Shown in pieces: positions 7,347-12,298 of a DNA stretch of 12,351 nt. Origin of the DNA: an uncultured Oscillospiraceae bacterium. Lineage in GTDB: Bacteria; Bacillota; Clostridia; Oscillospirales; Acutalibacteraceae. The notes beneath the pieces were generated by a model. The model was not told the DNA's origin. It worked only from the letters and a program-made list of their open reading frames with translations, and did no database searches. Position 1 is the stretch's first letter. Each line of letters begins with the position of its first letter. A program made the position numbers and the translations under genes. Where the stretch lies: contig UQFL01000055.1 of NCBI GenBank assembly GCA_900540305.1, forward strand, positions 1 through 12,351, read 5' to 3'.

Positions 7347-8048
7347 TTATTTCAATACTTTACACTGTAAATTTCTTTTATTAATAAGAACAATGATTTT
7401 GTTCGCTGAATTCTTAACAAGTTCCGTATTATCTTTTTTAACAGCGTCATCAAAGGTTTTAAATTCATTCTGAATCTGTCTTTCTATTTCCGCAAGTGCG
7501 TCGGTTGACATAGGGTCGCTGTAGCGAATAGACTCGTACACCTTTTTGCACTCTGTTTGAACATCATCTGATTGAGCAAAGGACATAAGGGTTTGCGCGT
7601 CGGCAGTTAGCGAGTGAATAAAGAAAGTCTGCGCCTTCACACGATCATCTATATCACTAACAACATCTGCCGCAGTGTTAGCCTGAACGATTGCAATTGC
7701 GTAAACCGCAAGGATCACCGCATCAACAACAATACCGACCCAATACGGAATGACCGGAATTGCCATTGCGATGGCTCCGGCGATAAGGGAAACAATTAAC
7801 GCAATATAAGCAATATAAATAATAGGGAGTTTTAAAAATATTTTGTCCATGTTTTCTTCTTTAAAGAAAAGGAAACTGCATACCAAATTGGCAACAAACA
7901 CAATCGTTATAAATATGTACCCGACCCAAAAGCCTGCGCCGGCATTGGAAATACCAATCGTATTTGCGGCGGAAACGAACGTAATTACATTAAAAACTAC
8001 AAGCGCGATTGCCCAGCAGATACCATAAACTGTAAAGTATTTTTTCAT
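7347..8048 (-). CDS. four-TM membrane protein with cytoplasmic helical C-terminus
   Basis: A 233-residue protein starting at the ATG at 8046-8048, just after GGGGGG and an upstream GTG codon that is an alternative start. Four hydrophobic segments lie at about 5-28, 41-62, 74-97 and 100-122. A soluble, acidic, helical C-terminal half follows (SDIDDRVKAQTFFIHSLTAD onward). The second gene of the SPFH operon, its ribosome binding site touches the stop codon of the SPFH gene, so translation is probably coupled. I do not recognise a named family. The context suggests a membrane scaffold or partner of the SPFH protein, as in other SPFH/zinc-ribbon clusters. Confidence 0.75.
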   Translation of the reverse strand: MKKYFTVYGICWAIALVVFNVITFVSAANTIGISNAGAGFWVGYIFITIVFVANLVCSFLFFKEENMDKIFLKLPIIYIAYIALIVSLIAGAIAMAIPVIPYWVGIVVDAVILAVYAIAIVQANTAADVVSDIDDRVKAQTFFIHSLTADAQTLMSFAQSDDVQTECKKVYESIRYSDPMSTDALAEIERQIQNEFKTFDDAVKKDNTELVKNSANKIIVLINKRNLQCKVLK

Positions 8049-8060
8049 CACATTTCCCCC

Positions 8061-9188
8061 CTATAAAATACTTGCAAGGAGTTGGGATTTCATTGTATTG
8101 AACTCCTCCTCTGTCAGCATTCCGGCATCTTTCATCATCGTTAATTTATCAATTTTCGCCTTAAACGCCGCCATATCGTCCTGCGGGAGTGCCGGCTGGG
8201 TGTTCATGCTTTCAAACGCGTTATTGACGGCTCCGCCGACGATGCCGCCGACCGCGCCGCCGACGCCTGCCATCGTGCCGAATCCGACGCCCATGTTGGT
8301 GAATTCACCGACCGCCTCGTTCTGCGCCACATCCTGCGCCACGTCAAATCCGCGTTCCTGCTGATAGGTGTAGCCCTCCTGGGCGCGCTTGGTCGCCATT
8401 GCCTGGGACGCAATGACTGTTTTCTGCGCCTCCGTCTCGGCGTCGATCACCGCGGTCTGCTGGCGCAGCTTTGCCTCGGCGATATCGGCGTACTGCCGGA
8501 AATGGAGGGATTTGAACTTTTCGTAGGACGCGTCGCCGTCCGGCTTAACAATCGTGGTGACAAAAAACCGTTCCAGCGCTACCCCGTAGTCCAAAAAATC
8601 AATCTTCAGCAGCTTGATCAGCGCGGCGGACAGATCGCTGAGCCGCTCGTCGATTTCAAAGATACTGATCTTCTGCTCACGGATGACCTGCGCCAAATAC
8701 GACTTGACCTTCGTCATCAGAAACGCGCGGAAATATCTTGTCAGATTTTCCTGCGAAAGGAGATTTTCCGTGCCGACCAGTTTAAGCAGCAGCTTTCTGG
8801 AATCCTCGGCGCGCAGGCTCATTTCGCCGCTAGCGCCGATGGAAATGGGGAAATTATATGTAGGCTCCATGAACTGGACTTTGTTGTCCGTCCCCCATTT
8901 TATCGCCATCTGCTCGGTCTTGTTTATGAAATAGACCTCGCAGTGAAACGACGTTTTCCCGTCTGTCGCGCGGTTTAACGCCTTGCCGATCATGGGGATA
9001 TTCTGCGTTTCCAGCGTGTAACGGCCGGGTCCGAACAGGTCAAGCGCCTGTCCGTTCATCATAAAGACAGCCTCCTGCGACTCGTGCACAATCAGCTGGG
9101 TCAGAGAGTTAAAATCTTCGCAGGGGTGTTTCCATATAAATGTGGTGTTGTCACCCTCGTATTTGATAATATCTGCTATTTTTGACAA
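8061..9188 (-). CDS. SPFH-domain protein with C-terminal SHOCT domain (YdjI-like)
   Basis: A 375-residue protein, first gene of the operon. Residues about 15-230 form the SPFH (band 7/flotillin-like) domain of the YdjI type, with no N-terminal TM. A helical Ala/Glu/Gln-rich stretch follows (about 230-275), then a Gly-rich segment (GFGTMAGVGGAVGGIVGGAV, about 299-318) and a SHOCT module at 337-375 (IDKLTMMKDAGMLTEEEFNT). The start is TTG at 9186-9188, placed 8 nt after AGGAGG; an ATG 4 bp upstream is out of frame and stops after five codons. Such proteins assemble on membranes and belong to envelope-stress systems in Firmicutes. Its GC content, especially 8200-9100, is far above that of its neighbours, which suggests a different origin from the rest of the operon. 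Confidence 0.88.
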   Translation of the reverse strand: MSKIADIIKYEGDNTTFIWKHPCEDFNSLTQLIVHESQEAVFMMNGQALDLFGPGRYTLETQNIPMIGKALNRATDGKTSFHCEVYFINKTEQMAIKWGTDNKVQFMEPTYNFPISIGASGEMSLRAEDSRKLLLKLVGTENLLSQENLTRYFRAFLMTKVKSYLAQVIREQKISIFEIDERLSDLSAALIKLLKIDFLDYGVALERFFVTTIVKPDGDASYEKFKSLHFRQYADIAEAKLRQQTAVIDAETEAQKTVIASQAMATKRAQEGYTYQQERGFDVAQDVAQNEAVGEFTNMGVGFGTMAGVGGAVGGIVGGAVNNAFESMNTQPALPQDDMAAFKAKIDKLTMMKDAGMLTEEEFNTMKSQLLASIL

Positions 9189-9204
9189 ACCATAAACCTC
9201 CTAT

Positions 9205-9297
9205 TACCGATAAAATAATCCTAATTATATCTAATTATACTATTATAATCGGTATTTTTCAAGCATAATTACTGTTTATAGCGTTATAATTACCGAT
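9205..9297. promoter_or_regulatory. three TACCGAT boxes at 43-bp intervals between divergent genes
   Basis: TACCGAT occurs at 9205-9211 (plus), 9248-9254 (minus) and 9291-9297 (plus). Each sits in a longer AT-rich context close to WTACCGATWAWAWTA. Starts are exactly 43 bp apart, about four helical turns. The boxes flank or overlap the SPFH promoter and a TATAAT (9285-9290) that probably serves the XRE gene, so they are likely operators for that regulator. Confidence 0.65.
9234..9262 (-). promoter_or_regulatory. promoter of the SPFH operon, overlapped by an operator box
   Basis: On the minus strand: TTGAAA (9257-9262), a 17-bp spacer and TATAAT (9234-9239). The middle TACCGAT box (9248-9254) lies inside the spacer, where a bound repressor would block RNA polymerase. 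Confidence 0.75.
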
Positions 9298-9335
9298 TAA
9301 ATTAGTGTACACTTTTAGGTAAAGGAGTGTCAGCT

Positions 9336-9647
9336 ATGGATGAAGATTTTATCAGACAAAGAATAACCGAATTGCGTATTCAAAAAAATGTTTCCGAATA
9401 CAGAATGAGTCTGGATTTAGGCCATAGTAAAAGTTATGTCCAAAGTATTACCTCCGGAAGGGCTTTGCCGTCTATGCCGGAATTTCTTTACATATGTGAA
9501 TATTTCGGTATAACACCGGCGGATTTTTTTAATACGGATTCCCGAGAAATACTAATGCAACAGGAACTGGATAACGAAACAAAAAATATGTCAAAGGATG
9601 ATTTAAATCTACTTATCAAATTAGCAAAAAGGTTAAATAAGAAATAA
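9336..9647 (+). CDS. XRE-family transcriptional regulator, divergent from the SPFH operon
   Basis: A 103-residue protein starting at the ATG at 9336, with AAAGGAG at 9321-9327; a GTG three codons earlier overlaps that ribosome binding site and is less likely. Residues 5-65 form the HTH domain: IRQRITELRIQKNVSEYRMS, then LGHSKSYVQSITSGRALPSM and a closing helix EFLYICEYFGITPADFF. The C-terminal 40 residues are a charged helix that may aid dimer formation (SKDDLNLLIKLAKRLNKK). This regulator type is common in clostridial genomes and their mobile elements. It faces the SPFH operon across an intergenic region with three matching boxes, so it probably represses itself and the operon. Confidence 0.87.
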   Translation: MDEDFIRQRITELRIQKNVSEYRMSLDLGHSKSYVQSITSGRALPSMPEFLYICEYFGITPADFFNTDSREILMQQELDNETKNMSKDDLNLLIKLAKRLNKK

Positions 9648-9683
9648 TATAATTGCTTTTTAAATGAAAAATTAAAAAGAGCC

Positions 9684-9712
9684 TTGACGCGGGTAAAAAT
9701 ATCCGGTAATAT
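9684..9712 (+). promoter_or_regulatory. promoter of a short transcript upstream of the mobilization genes
   Basis: TTGACG (9684-9689), a 17-bp spacer and TAATAT (9707-9712). Transcription would start near 9719 and meet the terminator at 9774-9821 before reaching mobC. Confidence 0.6.
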
Positions 9713-9718
9713 TGAAAG

Positions 9719-9821
9719 TCCGCAGAAGCGGCAAGTGCTCTTTGATAATTAAATAGCTATTTAATATAAAAAGTCCTGAGAGTATACTGCCGCGCGGTAA
9801 CTCTCAGGATTTTAATTTTTT
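9719..9821 (+). ncRNA. candidate structured small RNA or attenuated leader
   Basis: About 100 nt between a promoter and a terminator. It holds a CCGC-AGAA-GCGG hairpin (9720-9731), a 16-bp perfect palindrome TTAAATAGCTATTTAA (9749-9764) and the terminator stem. No credible protein is encoded. It may be a free small RNA or a leader whose terminator controls entry into the mob operon; the sequence alone does not decide. Confidence 0.45.
9774..9821 (+). terminator. strong Rho-independent terminator before the mob region
   Basis: Stem TCCTGAGAGT (9774-9783) / ACTCTCAGGA (9800-9809), with an inner TGCCGC/GCGGTA pairing, followed by TTTTAATTTTTT. It separates the XRE side from the mob operon. Confidence 0.8.
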
Positions 9822-9840
9822 GGGAAAGGAGTTATTATAT

Positions 9841-9920
9841 CGTATTCTATCCCCTACGGGGATAGGCAAGCATATTGTTTGTATATACAAACAGAAAACC
9901 GGGAGTACCCGGGCCCCCTA
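9841..9920 (+). other. putative origin of transfer (oriT)
   Basis: Three inverted repeats lie in tandem just upstream of mobC: CTATCCCC/GGGGATAG (9847-9865), an 18-bp perfect palindrome TGTTTGTATATACAAACA (9876-9893) and CCGGG/CCCGG (9899-9912). A cluster of hairpins directly before MobC and relaxase genes is the usual place and shape of an oriT. The nick site cannot be assigned from sequence alone. Confidence 0.6.
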
Positions 9921-9966
9921 AAATTACGAAAGAGAGGTACATGCCAAAACCGACAACAAAACTAAA

Positions 9967-10260
9967 ATGGTCGCGATGAGGTTTCGTGAAAACGATTACG
10001 AAACGATCAAAAAGAAAGCCGATAAGGCAAAAATGAATTTTACTGAATTTGTTACAAGGTCAGCATTAGATAAACCAATAATCATTATTGATGGCTTGGA
10101 CAAAGTTCTGAAAGAACAAAAGGCAATAGGAAGAAATCTGAATCAGCTTACGATGCTGTGCAATATGGGAAAGATCGTTTGCCCAGATTTGTCGGAAATG
10201 ATAGACCGGTATTCAGCCGCGTATGACCGTCTGAACGATATTTCAGGGAGGTGCAGATAG
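9967..10260 (+). CDS. mobC: MobC-like relaxosome accessory protein
   Basis: A 97-residue protein that would help the relaxase bind and open oriT. The N-terminus is a ribbon-helix-helix domain (VAMRFRENDYETIKKKADKA, then FTEFVTRSALDK, residues 2-37). The C-terminal half carries the MobC signature region EQKAIGRNLNQLTMLCN (about 50-66). The start is uncertain: the ATG codons at 9967 and 9976 have no ribosome binding site, whereas an ATG at 9941 follows AGAGAGG but is in another frame. That frame gives a 12-codon leader whose TGA overlaps the ATG at 9976. Either translation is coupled through this leader, or one A was lost from an A-run. The stop codon directly touches the relaxase start (TAGATG). 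Confidence 0.82.
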   Translation: MVAMRFRENDYETIKKKADKAKMNFTEFVTRSALDKPIIIIDGLDKVLKEQKAIGRNLNQLTMLCNMGKIVCPDLSEMIDRYSAAYDRLNDISGRCR

Positions 10261-11565
10261 ATGGCGATCATAACCGCAATTCCCGAAAGAACACAAAACA
10301 AGACTGCAATGAAAAGAGTTCTTGCTTATGTGATGCAAGACTACAAAACAATATATGAAGGTGTTAAATTGGTAAGCGGTCAGAACTGCATGCCCAAAAG
10401 CGCGTACACCGAATTTATGGCAACAAAGAATCAGTACAGAAAAGCAAACGGTGTATTCTTTAAACAATATGTTCAGTCATTTAATCCCGGTACGGCAACG
10501 CCTGAGCTGATACATCAGATCGGCATAGAAACAGCAAAATTCTTTGACGGATTTGAAGTAGTAATTGCAACACACATAGACAAAGATCACTGGCACAATC
10601 ACTTCGTAGTAAACAGCGTGAACTGCGAAACCGGTTTGAAAATCCAAATCAACGAGAAAGGACTTGAAGATCTAAGAAATTACTCGGATAAAATCTGCCG
10701 GCAATTCGGACTGGAAATATTAAAGCCATACACCAAACCAAAGCTGACAACAATAAATACGAAAGAATACCGAGCGGCAATGAAGGGTGAAAGCTGGAAG
10801 TTTGCTCTGATGGCAACCATCGACCAGGCAATGAAATATTGTAAGGATAAAGACGAATTCAAAAACTATTTAAAGCGGTACGGATATGATGTCAAGTGGC
10901 AGGAGAACTACAAGTACATAACCTATACTTGCCCCAACAATATGAAATGCCGTGACATCAGACTGCATCAGGACAAATACAAAAAGGAGATGATGGAACT
11001 TGAGTTTAGATTACGAGAACTTGAAATGGAAAAACGCAGAGCATCTTACCAAAATGGAAGAAGCAACATCAGTAACGATAGTGGACAGGGACTGCTGGCA
11101 GGAGTTAATACAGTTACTGACAAATCAGCAGACGCTGCTGGAGAATACAATAGACAAAGATTAGATGGTAAAACTGACAACCTATTCAATCCATCAAGTG
11201 GAAGCGAAATTGAAGTATCAGACAGATCAAATAGCGGACAGAATATCGAGTCAGCAGCAACAGGCTGGGAAACTGAGCGAGAATATCTCTTCAGCGACAA
11301 AAGAGATGAGCAGCAGTATAGAATATTTTCAAAAAGCGATGATGAAGAAATGTCTGCCGTTGATGATAGCGATTCCGTCAGCAATACAGATCCTTTTGTT
11401 TCTGGGCTTTATGCTCTGGCAAGCGCTGCTGAAATGATCAGGCAACCAAAAGCAAAAACGCCTAAGCCTGTCAGAAACAAAAAGAGAAGAATAGGACAAA
11501 GAGAAGATGACCACAGCGGAGATTATCAGGATAATAACGAACTCTACTACGGTCAATCCATGTGA
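10261..11565 (+). CDS. MOBP-type relaxase (mobilization nuclease)
   Basis: A 434-residue relaxase that would nick oriT, stay bound to the 5' end and lead the strand into a recipient, using a type IV secretion system supplied by another element. Residues 1-250 form the Relaxase domain (PF03432). The likely catalytic tyrosine is Tyr23 in RVLAYVMQDYKT, and the metal-binding HUH-type motif is HIDKDHWHNH (105-114). The start at 10261 has GGAGG at 10247-10251 inside the end of mobC, so the two are coupled. From about residue 250 the protein is low in complexity and rich in Ser, Asp, Asn and Gln. This is the part overlapped by two small genes in another frame, which may explain its composition. It ends in a basic stretch and an acidic tail. 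Confidence 0.93.
   Translation: MAIITAIPERTQNKTAMKRVLAYVMQDYKTIYEGVKLVSGQNCMPKSAYTEFMATKNQYRKANGVFFKQYVQSFNPGTATPELIHQIGIETAKFFDGFEVVIATHIDKDHWHNHFVVNSVNCETGLKIQINEKGLEDLRNYSDKICRQFGLEILKPYTKPKLTTINTKEYRAAMKGESWKFALMATIDQAMKYCKDKDEFKNYLKRYGYDVKWQENYKYITYTCPNNMKCRDIRLHQDKYKKEMMELEFRLRELEMEKRRASYQNGRSNISNDSGQGLLAGVNTVTDKSADAAGEYNRQRLDGKTDNLFNPSSGSEIEVSDRSNSGQNIESAATGWETEREYLFSDKRDEQQYRIFSKSDDEEMSAVDDSDSVSNTDPFVSGLYALASAAEMIRQPKAKTPKPVRNKKRRIGQREDDHSGDYQDNNELYYGQSM
11000..11164 (+). CDS. small mobilization protein nested in the relaxase gene (TTG start)
   Basis: A 54-residue ORF in the +1-shifted frame inside the relaxase gene. The proposed start is TTG at 11000, 10 nt after AAGGAG (10984-10989), giving SLDYENLKWKNAEHLTKMEE. 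The downstream ATG at 11054 is an alternative without a ribosome binding site. It is helical and amphipathic, ending QELIQLLTNQQTLLENTIDK, with Trp and Leu placed like a coiled coil. Its stop touches the ATG of the next nested ORF (TAGATG), the same junction as mobC/relaxase. Nested mob genes are known from ColE1 (mbeB and mbeD inside mbeA). No family is recognised from the sequence. Confidence 0.55.
   Translation: MSLDYENLKWKNAEHLTKMEEATSVTIVDRDCWQELIQLLTNQQTLLENTIDKD
11165..11437 (+). CDS. small coiled-coil/TM mobilization protein nested in the relaxase gene
   Basis: A 90-residue ORF in the same shifted frame as the one before it, starting at the ATG at 11165 directly after that stop. Residues 8-58 form a Gln/Ser-rich coiled coil (HQVEAKLKYQTDQIADRISS, EMSSSIEYFQKAMM). 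After KKC, a clear TM helix spans about 64-88 (IAIPSAIQILLFLGFMLW). This layout of coiled coil followed by a C-terminal TM resembles MbeB-like mobilization proteins, which link relaxosomes to the membrane. In this stretch the relaxase frame is low-complexity while this frame has sensible protein structure, which supports a real overlapping gene. There is no strong ribosome binding site, so it probably depends on coupling. Confidence 0.62.
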   Translation: MVKLTTYSIHQVEAKLKYQTDQIADRISSQQQQAGKLSENISSATKEMSSSIEYFQKAMMKKCLPLMIAIPSAIQILLFLGFMLWQALLK

Positions 11566-11576
11566 TAAAAACAAAA

Positions 11577-11598
11577 GCCCGGTGATTATTCACCGGGC
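11577..11598 (-). terminator. hairpin after the relaxase gene, terminator-like on the minus strand
   Basis: A perfect 9-bp stem GCCCGGTGA / TCACCGGGC with a TTAT loop. On the minus strand it is followed by TTTTGTTTTTA, so it may stop antisense transcription entering the mob operon. On the plus strand no T-run follows. Confidence 0.6.
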
Positions 11599-11690
11599 GG
11601 AAAGGAAACCATATGAACATTTTTACAACATCAGCATTCAAACATTGATGGGAGGTGATAAGACAATCCTTTTAGAAACTGTGTTGCCTT

Positions 11691-11831
11691 GTGGCAACAA
11701 ACAAAATACCACAATATGAAATTGATGCACTAATAAGAACTTTTTTACCGGATATAAAAGCATTCTTTGAATCAGATGCAGGCAAAAAAGAATTTGAAGA
11801 GTGGATAAAACAAAAAGATAACAATCCTTAA
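11691..11831 (+). CDS. small conserved-looking ORF after the relaxase, possibly the tail of a broken gene
   Basis: A 46-residue reading frame from GTG at 11691 to TAA at 11829-11831, encoding VATNKIPQYEIDALIRTFLP and a helical, acidic C-terminus (KKEFEEWIKQKDNNP). The composition looks like a genuine soluble protein; I have the impression that similar short proteins occur in clostridial elements, but cannot name one. The GTG has no ribosome binding site. In the same frame upstream, an ATG at 11613 with a good AAAGGA site gives MNIFTTSAFKH, then TGA (11646), then WEVIRQSF, then TAG (11673). So it is either an independent gene with a poor start or a gene broken by two nonsense codons. Confidence 0.45.
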   Translation: MATNKIPQYEIDALIRTFLPDIKAFFESDAGKKEFEEWIKQKDNNP

Positions 11832-11839
11832 ATGATAAA

Positions 11840-11875
11840 ACGGCAGAGTATTCACACACTCTGCCGTAATTTTCT
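11840..11875 (+). terminator. Rho-independent terminator of the mob operon
   Basis: Stem ACGGCAGAGT (11840-11849) / ACTCTGCCGT (11858-11867) with an 8-nt loop, followed by AATTTTCT. It lies 8 bp after the last small ORF. Confidence 0.75.
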
Positions 11876-11886
11876 ATATAAAAATA

Positions 11887-11930
11887 AAAAATCCGAAAGT
11901 ATCACCGATGACGGTGAGTTTCGGATTTTT
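11887..11930. terminator. long bidirectional terminator hairpin next to the right att-like motif
   Basis: Stem AAAAATCCGAAA (11887-11898) / TTTCGGATTTTT (11919-11930), with an inner CACCG/CGGTG stem and ATGA loop. T-runs on both strands allow action in both directions. On the minus strand it follows CTCCACCA, the layout expected after a tmRNA or tRNA gene. Confidence 0.75.
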
Positions 11931-11933
11931 ATC

Positions 11934-11951
11934 TTTTGGTGGAGATGGCGG
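11934..11951. repeat. right att-like site, resembles a tmRNA/tRNA 3' end on the minus strand
   Basis: TTTTGGTGGAGATGGCGG. The first 11 bases match 1237-1247 exactly, and 17 of 18 match 1078-1095. Read on the minus strand it is CCGCCATCTCCACCA plus AAA, like the end of a tmRNA acceptor stem with CCA; the rest of such a gene does not follow. Confidence 0.55.
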
Positions 11952-12004
11952 TAGTTATTAGTAACAATGCGTTATTAATAACTATTTGTTACCTATTTGT
12001 TTCC
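11952..12004. repeat. inverted repeat and tandem 12-bp repeats beside the att-like site
   Basis: TAGTTATTAGTAAC (11952-11965) pairs with GTTATTAATAACTA (11971-11984), with one mismatch and a 5-nt loop. CTATTTGTTACC (11982-11993) is then followed by CTATTTGTTTCC (11993-12004). Repeats next to an att core often bind an integrase, though no integrase gene is seen here. Confidence 0.6.
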
Positions 12005-12068
12005 TACCGTCCAGGTTTCTATCCATTCAATATAGTTTTTTATTTTTTCAACTAAATCGTCAAAGAAA

Positions 12069-12092
12069 AAACCTCGGTATATGCCGAGGTTT
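12069..12092. terminator. bidirectional terminator, probable end of the antisense RNA
   Basis: Stem AAACCTCGG (12069-12077) / CCGAGGTTT (12084-12092) with a 6-nt loop. T-runs follow on both strands (TTTTTTCTTT on the minus strand). It would end the minus-strand RNA that starts near 12305. Confidence 0.8.
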
Positions 12093-12126
12093 CTTAAATA
12101 TTTTTTATTTTTTTTCAAAAAAAGTC

Positions 12127-12155
12127 TTGACATACTCGTACAAGTATGTTATAAT
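12127..12155 (+). promoter_or_regulatory. perfect-consensus promoter with palindromic operator, for the small toxin
   Basis: TTGACA (12127-12132), a 17-bp spacer and TATAAT (12150-12155), exact consensus in both boxes. The spacer lies inside a 20-bp palindrome ACATACTCGTACAAGTATGT (12130-12149, one mismatched pair), a likely repressor site. Confidence 0.85.
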
Positions 12156-12181
12156 AATATCAGAAAGTGAGGTGAGGAACA

Positions 12182-12277
12182 GTGATTGAGTTAATATCAG
12201 GTATAGCCAACTTAATAAGCTCGCTGTTAGCGTTAATAACAGCTATTATAGCTTACAAGTTGGCTAAGCACAAATAA
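12182..12277 (+). CDS. 31-residue single-TM peptide, candidate type I toxin
   Basis: This tiny gene starts at GTG 12182, with an excellent GAGGTGA (12169-12175) 6 nt before it, and ends at TAA 12275-12277. The peptide begins MIELISGIANLISSLLALIT, has one hydrophobic helix over about residues 4-25 and ends in a basic tail (KLAKHK). This size and layout is that of type I toxins of Firmicutes (Fst/TxpA-like or holin-like toxin peptides), which insert into the cell membrane. A perfect promoter lies upstream, and a convergent antisense promoter lies 35 bp past the stop, the usual type I layout. No family match can be proven by eye, and a different small membrane peptide remains possible. Confidence 0.65.
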   Translation: MIELISGIANLISSLLALITAIIAYKLAKHK

Positions 12278-12282
12278 GGGAC

Positions 12283-12298
12283 GGGAGCGAAAGCTCCC
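12283..12298 (+). other. stable hairpin after the toxin ORF
   Basis: GGGAGC-GAAA-GCTCCC with a GNRA-type tetraloop, 6 bp after the stop codon. There is no T-run, so it is not a standard terminator. It may stabilise the mRNA or form the first contact with the antisense RNA. Confidence 0.6.

Larger units (their letters stand above)
1237..11944. mobile_element. putative mobilizable element with serine recombinase and MOBP relaxase
   Basis: The stretch has a serine recombinase at one end (1213-2694) and MobC, relaxase and an oriT-like region at the other (9841-11565), with cargo between. It is bounded by matching TTTTGGTGGAG motifs at 1237-1247 and 11934-11944. No type IV secretion genes are visible, so it would be mobilizable rather than self-conjugative. 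The exact ends are inferred; the copy at 1078 is an alternative left boundary. Confidence 0.55.

Noticed and set aside
8098..8978. Several long plus-strand ORFs opposite the SPFH gene
   Set aside because: They are antisense shadows created by the high GC of the SPFH gene; they have no ribosome binding sites and no domain-like sequence.
9835..9965. Open frame across the oriT-like region (reads ISYSIPYGDRQAYCLYIQTE)
   Set aside because: It lacks a start codon although AAAGGAG is upstream, and consists almost entirely of inverted repeats; an oriT explains it better.
11934..11951. A tmRNA or tRNA gene on the minus strand
   Set aside because: Only about 15 bases of a 3' end are present; no T-arm, anticodon region or tag sequence follows upstream, so it is called an att-like fragment.
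11993..12100. Minus-strand frame ending FFDDLVEKIKNYIEWIETWT, resembling the tail of an IS3-type transposase or an integrase
   Set aside because: It runs through a clear bidirectional terminator hairpin, has no start and is too short; the resemblance is only to a common YIEW-like pattern.
718..12155. Shared ATACTTGT in the promoters at 718-746 and 12127-12155, suggesting a common regulator
   Set aside because: An 8-base AT-rich match between two spacers is easily chance, and the surrounding palindromes differ.
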